DNA from: JAAXIE01 sp965263155
GTDB lineage: Bacteria > Chloroflexota > Dehalococcoidia > Lucifugimonadales > JAAXIE01
NCBI GenBank assembly: GCA_965263155.1
Contig: OZ253586.1
Span: 930,001-994,000, forward strand
Direction: 5' to 3'
DNA: 64,000 nucleotides
The translations under genes and the position numbers were made by a program. Below, piece by piece: positions 16,633 through 23,570 of the stretch. The notes beneath the pieces were generated by a model that was not told where the DNA came from, ran no database searches, and saw only the letters and a list, made by a program, of their open reading frames with translations. Position 1 is the first letter of the stretch; every line of letters begins with the position of its first letter.

Positions 16633-16854
16633 TTACCCACTCGATAGACGCTTCCCCTTTGGCTGCCAAGGCCCGGGTTCGCCATCCGTCGGCAAGCACA
16701 CTTGGCACGGGCGATAGCCCTTGGCTGATGCCTCCTCCACCGATGCGAACGTTATGCGGTGCCACGTCTTTGTACGCCTGCCCGGCGGGCAGTTCGGTCG
16801 GCAGAAGATGCGGGTGGTGGTGCAGCCGTTCAGCATCAAGCTCGTGAGTCGCAC
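16633..16854 (-). CDS. Standalone Ada-type zinc-binding domain protein
   Basis: The 73 residues match the N-terminal metal-binding domain of the Ada DNA-repair regulator: IFCRPNCPPGR supplies two Cys and GYRPCQVCLPTD the other two, with FASVEEASAKGYRPC aligning to the family spacing. In Ada this domain repairs methylphosphotriesters by transferring the methyl group to a Cys. Here it has no methyltransferase or AraC partner domain. The GTG start (16852-16854) lies 4 nt after the GMC oxidoreductase stop, so the two are probably co-transcribed and translationally coupled. It could sense methylation damage or simply bind zinc. Confidence 0.75.
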   Translation of the reverse strand: MRLTSLMLNGCTTTRIFCRPNCPPGRRTKTWHRITFASVEEASAKGYRPCQVCLPTDGEPGPWQPKGKRLSSG

Positions 16855-16858
16855 CCGC

Positions 16859-18394
16859 CTAGCGGATGTCCCCGATGCGGGCGGCTAGGTGCTCCGCGAC
16901 CATGGCTGTGGGCAGGTTCGTCGGTGCGCGCATGACCACCGGGAAGATGGAAGCGTCGCAGACGTAGAGGCCGTCGACGCCATGCACCTTGCCGTTGTGG
17001 TCGACCACGGCACCGCCGTCGCTGGCTGGTCCCATGCGACAAGTGCAGGAGGGGTGGGCAAAGGTGCTCACCGAGCGCTGCGCGAACTGCCCTAGCCCCT
17101 GTCGTGTGGTCACCGGCGTACCGGGAGCGAGTTCGCCGTCAATAAGGCCAGACCGGGCGATGGTTGCGCCGATGCTCCGGGATATCTCCATGCCGTCGAC
17201 AACGGCGTTCAGGTCGTTCTCCGCGCCGTCGGTCAGGTAGCCCATGTCGATGACCGGCTTGGCTTCGGGGTCGGCCGAAGTCAGAGTCAGGCGACCACGG
17301 GAGCGGGGCGCCACCATGGTGATGACCACGCCGTACTGCATCTCATCGGTCTCGGGGTAGTAGAGGGTGCGCGAAATCAGGTCGAGGTCGAACCCCTCGC
17401 TGCAATGGGGGCTGGGCACCTTGGCCATGGTGCGCACCTCCGAGCGGCGTGCCACCTCTCCAAGCTGGGCCATCTGCTTTTCCAGCTTGTCGGTGGGGTT
17501 GAAGAGGAGGAGCAGCAGGGGGTGGTCGGTGAGGTTCTGGCCGACGCCCGCTAGGTTGTGCAGGGGCTTGACGCCGATGCGCTGCAATGCGTCAGCTTCG
17601 CCGATGCCGGACTTCATGAGTATGGCTGGCGAGCAATAGGCTCCGCCAGCAACGACGATGCGCCTCGCACGAATAGTGTGGCGCGCGCCGTCGGCGAACA
17701 CCTCCACTGCCACTGCCTGGTCGCGCTCCAAGACCACCCGCTCCACCAAGGCGTTGTCCACGATGTTCAGGTTGGGCCTGCTGCGCACTGGGTCCAAGTA
17801 AGCGAAGGCGCTGTTCCAACGCATGCCTCCGGATACGTTGACCGGGAAGGGGGCCACGCCCCTCTCCTCGTCGGGGTTGTTGAACTCGGGGACCTTGGGT
17901 ATTCCTATCTCAGTTGCACCTTCGAGGAAGGCGACATGGTAGGGCGTGAGGCCCTCTGCGTCGGGGGTGTGCACCCGCATGGCCGTCTGTGCTCGCGCAA
18001 AAGCAGGAGCCACGGACTCCCAGTCCCAGCCGGTGTTGCCCATTTTGGCCCAGCCGTCGTAGTCGCAGCGGTGCCCCACCGAAGCGTTGCAGTAGTTATG
18101 GGCGGAGCAGCCTCCGATGACCCGCGCGCGTAGGTATGGGATGGCCTCGGCCTGCGCTTGGTGGGCGATGCCCGCGTACCCCCAGTCGTGACTGGTGGAG
18201 CCTGGGCGCGGGTCCAGCAGGTCGGCAGGCCAGACGGAGGGGTCGGGCGGGCCGTAGTCGGGGCCTGCCTCCACCAGCGTAACCCGGTGGTTGGTGTCGC
18301 GGGCGACGATGCCGGCGAGGGTTGCACCACCAGTACCACCGCCGATTATCAGGAGATCCGTCTCGTTGGGTATGGTCCTGGGTGCGTTCTGCAT
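16859..18394 (-). CDS. GMC-family FAD oxidoreductase
   Basis: This 511-residue glucose-methanol-choline oxidoreductase oxidises an alcohol with FAD. The N-terminus carries the dinucleotide fold (LLIIGGGTGGATLAGIVA, then LVEAGPDYG). The GMC signature appears as RVIGGCSAHNYCNASVGH, and the C-terminus has the catalytic block FAHPSCTCRMG followed by VVDHNGKVHGVDGLYVCDAS and the second active-site residue in APTNLPTAM (Asn). AAGGTGA precedes the ATG. It heads a two-gene unit with the Ada-domain gene. The substrate is unknown. Confidence 0.9.
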   Translation of the reverse strand: MQNAPRTIPNETDLLIIGGGTGGATLAGIVARDTNHRVTLVEAGPDYGPPDPSVWPADLLDPRPGSTSHDWGYAGIAHQAQAEAIPYLRARVIGGCSAHNYCNASVGHRCDYDGWAKMGNTGWDWESVAPAFARAQTAMRVHTPDAEGLTPYHVAFLEGATEIGIPKVPEFNNPDEERGVAPFPVNVSGGMRWNSAFAYLDPVRSRPNLNIVDNALVERVVLERDQAVAVEVFADGARHTIRARRIVVAGGAYCSPAILMKSGIGEADALQRIGVKPLHNLAGVGQNLTDHPLLLLLFNPTDKLEKQMAQLGEVARRSEVRTMAKVPSPHCSEGFDLDLISRTLYYPETDEMQYGVVITMVAPRSRGRLTLTSADPEAKPVIDMGYLTDGAENDLNAVVDGMEISRSIGATIARSGLIDGELAPGTPVTTRQGLGQFAQRSVSTFAHPSCTCRMGPASDGGAVVDHNGKVHGVDGLYVCDASIFPVVMRAPTNLPTAMVAEHLAARIGDIR

Positions 18395-18455
18395 GGCATC
18401 ACCTTCGCTTATCGAGTTAGTGTCCGCCGGGGCTGTCTACAATCGACTTTGCGTC

Positions 18456-18473
18456 TTCCGGCGAAAGCCGGAA
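18456..18473. repeat. Short palindromic REP-like element
   Basis: TTCCGGC-GAAA-GCCGGAA followed by TCCAG is a 7-bp stem with a GNRA tetraloop. It resembles the dispersed 'attccGGcGAAAgCCggaatccag' class of bacterial intergenic repeats. It lies between two convergent-spaced minus-strand genes and could also act as a terminator. Confidence 0.5.
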
Positions 18474-18503
18474 TCCAGAAACCTCTTCAGTCGGAAGACC
18501 GCC

Positions 18504-19526
18504 TTACACAGCGACTCGATAAACTCGCGCCGCCGTATCGTGGAACATGGACGCCCTCTCCGATGCCGAGTAGTCCTTGGACATGCGCTTGAAGGCGTTG
18601 TACATCACGTTGTAGGAGTAGGAGACCTTGTCCACCGGGAAGTTGCTTTCGAACATGGAGCGTTCGGGGCCGAAATGCTCGATGCAGTAGTTCATCAAGG
18701 GGGCCATGGAGCTCGCCAACTCCCCGGAGCCGATGGGGCGGTTGCGCTCGTGCCAGTCAAACCCGGTGCGTGGCATGCCGATGCCACCCAGCTTCACGTT
18801 CACATTGGGGCAGGCTGCCACGGCGGCTATGCCGTTGCGCCAAGTGTCCATCACGTCGTCGCGGTTGGCGTAGGGGCCTACTCTCAGCAACCCGCCAATA
18901 TGATTCAGAATGATGGTGAGCTCGGGCACCGCCTTGGCGAAGTCGGCTAACTCGGTTAGCTGCGGGAAGAATAGCCAGCCCTCCAATGAGAAGCCCATGC
19001 TCGCCAGCACCCGCGCCCCCGCACGGAAACCGTCGCTGGAGAGCTGGCCTTGGCGGTTGTGGGCGGAGGTGTTTTCGATTTCGGGGTGTGGGTCCCAAGT
19101 CACTGAGTGGCGTATGCCACGGAAGCGGTTGGGGCTGGCGGCCTGCAGTGCCTCCAGCACGGGGGCGACGGCGTCGCCGAGGTTGAGATTGGCGTGTCCG
19201 ACGATGGCGGCGGCTGCCCGTCCCGGTCCGTAGAGTCCGCTGGCACTGGCAGCCGCCAACCCCTGTACGAACTCCACCTCGCCCACCGGACGCATCTCGT
19301 CTGGCCCGTCGGCGCGGTACATCGACCTAGCTTCAATGAACACCGTAGAGCGAACGTTGTGCCCGCTATTGATGTCGTCGGCCAACTCGTGCAGCAGGTA
19401 TCGCTGGTAGGGGATGCGCTCCAGCCGGTAGTCCCAGAAGTGGTGATGAGGGTCGCAGATTGGGAGCTCCGGCTCTAGGGTCGGCTCCTCGGTAAGGGCG
19501 AGCCAATCGTTCCCGCCAAAAGGCAT
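18504..19526 (-). CDS. Amidohydrolase-2 family hydrolase (PDC-hydrolase-like)
   Basis: This 340-residue TIM-barrel hydrolase has the N-terminal metal motif LPICDPHHHFWDYR, a central His in TIILNHIGG and a C-terminal MFESNFPVDK containing the catalytic-Asp position. The set is typical of amidohydrolase-2 enzymes acting on lactones or 2-pyrone-4,6-dicarboxylate-like compounds. The ATG has GGGAGG 5 nt upstream. It is divergent from the APHYHY gene. A role in aromatic or lactone catabolism is inferred. Confidence 0.88.
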   Translation of the reverse strand: MPFGGNDWLALTEEPTLEPELPICDPHHHFWDYRLERIPYQRYLLHELADDINSGHNVRSTVFIEARSMYRADGPDEMRPVGEVEFVQGLAAASASGLYGPGRAAAAIVGHANLNLGDAVAPVLEALQAASPNRFRGIRHSVTWDPHPEIENTSAHNRQGQLSSDGFRAGARVLASMGFSLEGWLFFPQLTELADFAKAVPELTIILNHIGGLLRVGPYANRDDVMDTWRNGIAAVAACPNVNVKLGGIGMPRTGFDWHERNRPIGSGELASSMAPLMNYCIEHFGPERSMFESNFPVDKVSYSYNVMYNAFKRMSKDYSASERASMFHDTAARVYRVAV

Positions 19527-19589
19527 AACGGCCTCCCGCGTGTTGGGTTAGCAGGCCCCATCTTATCAGAATTCACTTGCTTCTGGTTC

Positions 19590-19598
19590 TGATACAAT
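19590..19598 (+). promoter_or_regulatory. Extended -10 promoter of the APHYHY gene
   Basis: TGATACAAT is a TG-n extended -10 with a near-consensus hexamer. The transcript would start about 35 nt before ATG 19641. No clear -35 is seen, as is common for extended -10 promoters. Confidence 0.45.
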
Positions 19599-19640
19599 AT
19601 GCGGCGAGTAAGCACACCAAACACTAGAGGAGGCGAGACA

Positions 19641-20501
19641 ATGACAATGGAACGCACCCGAATCGACGCTGGCGCCGTCACATTTGCCATAGGTTACTTC
19701 TCCCGCGATGGAGGCGTTGCCCACGGTACTGCGCCAGGCATGCGCGGTGGCAACAACCCCGACCAAGGGGTCTCCATTCAGGTGAGGGGCGAGGTTGACG
19801 GGCAGGACACCGAGCTGCTGCGCTTCGACTGCTTCGAGATCGCACCCCACTACCACTACGCACCGGCACGGGAGAACACCCAAGTGATGCTGGACCCAGT
19901 GGTCAGCGGTAACCCTATCGGCTGGTCCTTCGAGCAGATCGGCACTAGGTTGCCTGCGATGCTGACCAAGGCTGGATACCCTGAGATTGCCACTAGGGTC
20001 AACGCCACCTCCCTAATGGAGGCTCTGCCTGAGGCCGAGGCGACAGCCCGCGACATGGCCCAGACGCGACGCGCCACTGTGACCCACAGCCGGGGCAAGG
20101 AGATCGTCGAGGCTGGCAATATCCGCTTCGGGCTGGAAATCCGGCGCACGGCTGGTGGTGGGGGACCCGCCATCCACGTCTTGGGCGACGTAGCTGGGCA
20201 GGAGATTGAACTGCTGGCCTTCGACTGCTTCTACACTGCTCCCCATTACCATTACGGCCCCCGCGCCCGCAACGAGCGCCTGTACTGGGACACCACCTTG
20301 GTGGAGGACCCGCTGGCGTGGACCATCGACCGCTTCCGCGAGGGCAAGTTGCCCCGCATGATCGAGCGAGCTGGCTACCCTGGCATCGCCTCCGACCTCG
20401 ACGAGCGAGTGGTCTCCTCCAAGCTGTCCTACATCGAGTCTTGGCTGCGCAACTCGGACAAGGAACTCCAAAAGCAAGAGGCTGCCGAAGTCGCTGCTTA
20501 A
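19641..20501 (+). CDS. Duplicated APHYHY-domain protein, function unknown
   Basis: The 286-residue product is two tandem copies of one ~135-residue module. Each copy has a Gly-rich start (VSIQVRGEVDGQDTELL / AIHVLGDVAGQEIELL), then FDCFEIAPHYHY / FDCFYTAPHYHY, and ends PAMLTKAGYPEIAT / PRMIERAGYPGIAS. The strictly kept HYHY and FDCF suggest a metal or substrate site in each half. I do not know a function. GAGGAGG lies before ATG 19641, favoured over an upstream in-frame start. It is followed by a strong terminator, so it is transcribed alone from an extended -10 promoter. Confidence 0.75.
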   Translation: MTMERTRIDAGAVTFAIGYFSRDGGVAHGTAPGMRGGNNPDQGVSIQVRGEVDGQDTELLRFDCFEIAPHYHYAPARENTQVMLDPVVSGNPIGWSFEQIGTRLPAMLTKAGYPEIATRVNATSLMEALPEAEATARDMAQTRRATVTHSRGKEIVEAGNIRFGLEIRRTAGGGGPAIHVLGDVAGQEIELLAFDCFYTAPHYHYGPRARNERLYWDTTLVEDPLAWTIDRFREGKLPRMIERAGYPGIASDLDERVVSSKLSYIESWLRNSDKELQKQEAAEVAA

Positions 20502-20523
20502 CCCGTCCAACCCGGAAGCCCTT

Positions 20524-20554
20524 GGGCCTCAGAGGCAATCTCTGAGGCCCTTTT
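20524..20554 (+). terminator. Rho-independent terminator
   Basis: GGGCCTCAGAG, loop GCAAT, CTCTGAGGCCC, then TTTT: a perfect 11-bp stem with a T run, 23 nt after the stop of the APHYHY gene. It is the clearest intrinsic terminator in the window. Confidence 0.9.
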
Positions 20555-20637
20555 GGTTCTAGTGGCGTTTGGTAGGCACCTCATTTAAGCAGCCAACGTA
20601 GCGATACTTTTGGACGTATGGACATAAGGAGATCAAG

Positions 20638-21156
20638 ATGGCAAGAGCAACTCTATCCTTGGGAGACGCCGCGGGACAGGCGGCAACCCATAGCCAATGG
20701 AAGTTCGCCCGGGGGTATGTGCCGGGGCAGCCCAATGAGGGCTTGGTGGAAGAGGGCGACGGTAGCCCAGCGCGGCTGCCGGACTACGATGATTCCGGCT
20801 GGGAGGTATCCACGGACCTGACGCAGCGGGTATCCCGTGGGTTCACCTTCGCTTGGTATCGTATCAAAGTTACGCTGCCGGAAACGGTGGAAGGGCACCC
20901 GGTCGATGGTGTACGAGTCCTGTTTGAGACGTGCATCGACGACTATGGGGAGATTTGGGTGGACGGCGAATGCAACAGAGAGCGGGGAGCCATCCAGGGT
21001 TTCAACGTGCCGCAACGGGTTGTAGTGACCGATAAGGCCGTTCCTGGCGCAGAACATACCATCGCACTCTTGGCGGTGAACGGTCCGTTGGGCGCGCCGT
21101 TTGGGACCGTTTTCGTTCGTTATGCTACCCTCGCCTTCGAATGGGTTGTGGCATAG
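20638..21156 (+). CDS. Hypothetical beta-sandwich protein (galactose-binding-like)
   Basis: The 172-residue protein has a pattern seen in GH2-type sugar-binding/jelly-roll domains: LPDYDDSGWEVSTDL, FAWYRIKVTLPE, VRVLFETCIDDYGEIWVDGE and AEHTIALLAVNGPLG. No signal peptide or catalytic residues are evident, so it may be a ligand-binding or accessory protein. AAGGAG lies 6 nt before the ATG. It stands alone after a strong terminator and before a repeat-rich intergenic region. Confidence 0.6.
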   Translation: MARATLSLGDAAGQAATHSQWKFARGYVPGQPNEGLVEEGDGSPARLPDYDDSGWEVSTDLTQRVSRGFTFAWYRIKVTLPETVEGHPVDGVRVLFETCIDDYGEIWVDGECNRERGAIQGFNVPQRVVVTDKAVPGAEHTIALLAVNGPLGAPFGTVFVRYATLAFEWVVA

Positions 21157-21259
21157 GTACTTCTCGGCGGGCATTGGGGGGCCATTGTTTGAGTGCAGCG
21201 CAACGTTCCGAGTCCGTAGTTGGGCGCGGCATTGGCCCTAGCCAAAACTAAGGTGTTTG

Positions 21260-21520
21260 TATCTGAAATGCGCGGCGGGTGCCGCGCTGCCGTATTTGGC
21301 CAGCTTGCCGCGGTGTGCCGCATTTTCGGCCCGTCGGACCTGGAACCCAAGCTGAGGAAGAAGGCCAAGGCCGATCCTGAGAGAGACCGGTCTCGGGCCG
21401 GGCAGCTTGACATGTTACCGCGAGTTGGACTGCGTCCTATCTGCAGTGAGACCAGTGTCGTATCTGAAACGCGTTTTTTCCTATCTGAAAGTGGTCTCAT
21501 TGGTCTCACTGTCGTACCTG
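21260..21520. repeat. Intergenic repeat element, copy 1
   Basis: The 21157-21748 region has no gene I accept. It contains three TATCTGAAA motifs, a GCGCGGC-GGGT-GCCGCGC hairpin (21270-21287), and an 11-bp inverted repeat CAGTGAGACCA / TGGTCTCACTG (21444-21454, 21501-21511) around CGCGTTTTTTCCTATCTGAA. The same block recurs inverted at about 28480-28545 and more weakly near 38400, marking a dispersed family. Confidence 0.6.
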
Positions 21521-21748
21521 TTGCAGCTTGGACTGAATGGTCCCTTTTTCCGGTGTGGGCCGTTGGGGTGACTTCTTGGAGGGGGACGCTTAGGTGTGAG
21601 TGCATAGAAGATATAGTACATTAGTTCTGAGTCTTTTGCAAAGGGCGGGGGCATGGGCGGCGGGAGCACTCTCGCGCTGTCGTAGAATTGGGCTTTGTGA
21701 GAGGCGCCACCTAATGGGCTTGTGAAGGGGCGCTGGAGGAGAGATGAC

Positions 21749-23455
21749 ATGCCAAGGATGTCGGGTGGAGAGGCATTGGCCCGGACCCTGCTGGCTTGCG
21801 GGGTGGACCACGTTTTCGGGATGACGGTGGGCGGGCAGGTGTCGTTTACGGTGTCGGCGATACGAGCGGGTATGAGGATGATGACGGTGCGTGATGAGAA
21901 GTGCGCCGCCCTTGCGGCCACGGCTTTCAGCCGCACCAGTGGGCGGCCAGGAGTGTGCATATCGTCCAATCCTGGCGCGGCGCACATGGCCTTGGGGATG
22001 CACGAGGCGCACCTGTCGGACGTACCGATGCTGGCCATCAGCATGGATGTGGGGACGGCGAGCTTGTGGCTCGGGGCGGCCTACTATGACCAGCAGGCGA
22101 TGTTCCAAGCTGTGACCAAGGTGACGTTGAGGGCGGAGAGTGTGGCTGCTCTGCCGGACATGGTACGTAGGGCTCTGCATGCTGCTACGACGGGGCGCAC
22201 GGGCCCGGCGGCGATCATTGTGCCGGCGCCGTTGTGGGCTGGAGAGGCCGACTTCCCGGAGGGGGCTTTTGACGGCGACGCAGAAGAGGCGGTCCACTTC
22301 CCTGCCATGCGCACTCCGCCTGTGGCCGAGGCTATTGGGCGGGCTGCCGACCTGCTGGTGGGTGCGAAGCGTCCTGCGATCCTAGCGGGAGGGGGCGTGA
22401 AACTGTCGGAAGCCAGCGATGAACTGGTGGAGGTGGCGGAGCACTTGGGCATCCCGGTGGCTGTGACTCATGCTGCTCATGGGGCGTTTCCGAGCGCGCA
22501 TCCTCTGAGTGTGGGGTTGCTGGGTTCAGCCAATGCGGGGAACCGCGGGCGCATCGCGAACGAGATCGTGGGTGAGGCGGATGTGGTGCTGCTGGTGGGG
22601 ACGCGGATGGACACACGGACCACGATGGGCGACACAGTACCGTCGGCGGGAGCCAAGTTGATCCAAGTGGATATCCATGCTGGGGAGATTGGCAACACCA
22701 TGCCGGCGACGGTGGGGATCGTGGCCGATGCCAAGCTGGCACTGCGGGGGCTGAAGGACGCGCTGGCGGAGCGTGTCGCGCCCGTGCCGGTGGTGGCTGA
22801 GGCACCTGAGGCACGCCGGATATCGGAGATGATGGAGGCTTGGCGCAGCGAGTTCAATCCGCAGATGACGTCCGACTCCACGCCCATCAGGACGCCGCGG
22901 CTGTTCCGCGAGTTGCAGGGTGTGATTGACGACAACACCATCGTGGTGCTTGATGCTGGCGGGTGCTCCTACTGGGCTCCCGCCTACCTCGACCTGACCC
23001 CCGAAAACCAAGCCATTTACCCTCGGGGGGCTGCTGCGCTTGGTTCGGGCTTTCCCATGGGGATAGGGGCGCAGGCGGCGGCGCCCGGCAAGCGGGTGAT
23101 ATGCGTCTCCGGCGACGGCGCTTTCGGCTACAACATCATGGAGTTGGAGAGCGCGGTGCGCCTCGGTCTGCCGGTGGTGAATGTGGTGATCAACAACCAG
23201 AACCTAGGCATGGAGCGTAGGGGGTACTTGGAGTATGCGGGGGAGGTGTTCCCGGAGGCAGCGACGTTCAGTCCGCAGGACTTCAGCAGGATTGCGCAGG
23301 CGTACAACTGCTTCGGCATCCGTGTGGAGGACCCTGCTGACTTGCAAGGGGCGTTGCGGGCAGCATTGGCGTCAGGGCAACCTGCGGTGGTGGATGTGGT
23401 GATTGATCCTGAGGATAGTGATAGTGAGGGGACGAGGCCTTGGCGGTCGTATTAG
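21749..23455 (+). CDS. TPP-dependent enzyme (acetolactate synthase-like)
   Basis: This ~568-residue thiamine-diphosphate enzyme has three domains. The N-terminal PYR domain holds the cofactor-activating Glu (TVRDEKCAAL); the middle domain follows; the C-terminal PP domain has GDGAFGYNIMELESA...VVINNQNLG, the GDG-to-NN metal/TPP motif. Family members include acetolactate synthase, benzoylformate decarboxylase and oxalyl-CoA decarboxylase; none is singled out, and no ilvN partner is present. GGAGGAG precedes ATG 21749. A paralogue lies at 34273-35907. A CoA-transferase gene lies downstream beyond an inserted STAND gene, hinting at an acyl-CoA pathway. Confidence 0.9.
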   Translation: MPRMSGGEALARTLLACGVDHVFGMTVGGQVSFTVSAIRAGMRMMTVRDEKCAALAATAFSRTSGRPGVCISSNPGAAHMALGMHEAHLSDVPMLAISMDVGTASLWLGAAYYDQQAMFQAVTKVTLRAESVAALPDMVRRALHAATTGRTGPAAIIVPAPLWAGEADFPEGAFDGDAEEAVHFPAMRTPPVAEAIGRAADLLVGAKRPAILAGGGVKLSEASDELVEVAEHLGIPVAVTHAAHGAFPSAHPLSVGLLGSANAGNRGRIANEIVGEADVVLLVGTRMDTRTTMGDTVPSAGAKLIQVDIHAGEIGNTMPATVGIVADAKLALRGLKDALAERVAPVPVVAEAPEARRISEMMEAWRSEFNPQMTSDSTPIRTPRLFRELQGVIDDNTIVVLDAGGCSYWAPAYLDLTPENQAIYPRGAAALGSGFPMGIGAQAAAPGKRVICVSGDGAFGYNIMELESAVRLGLPVVNVVINNQNLGMERRGYLEYAGEVFPEAATFSPQDFSRIAQAYNCFGIRVEDPADLQGALRAALASGQPAVVDVVIDPEDSDSEGTRPWRSY

Positions 23456-23570
23456 GTGTGGGTGATCAAATCAGGACAGTTGCCAACAGAGGATAGGCAC
23501 TATTACACTACGCCCTTGCGCATGGCTTCTCCGTTCCGAAGAGTACTCACTATCGCATGGAGAACTTCGA

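Noticed and set aside
16325..16717. 130-codon plus-strand frame
   Set aside because: No Shine-Dalgarno, composition degrades, and it overlaps the better-supported Ada-domain gene on the other strand.
21220..21624. 134-codon frame in the repeat-rich intergenic region
   Set aside because: Made largely of repeat words and inverted repeats; no protein-like conservation signs.
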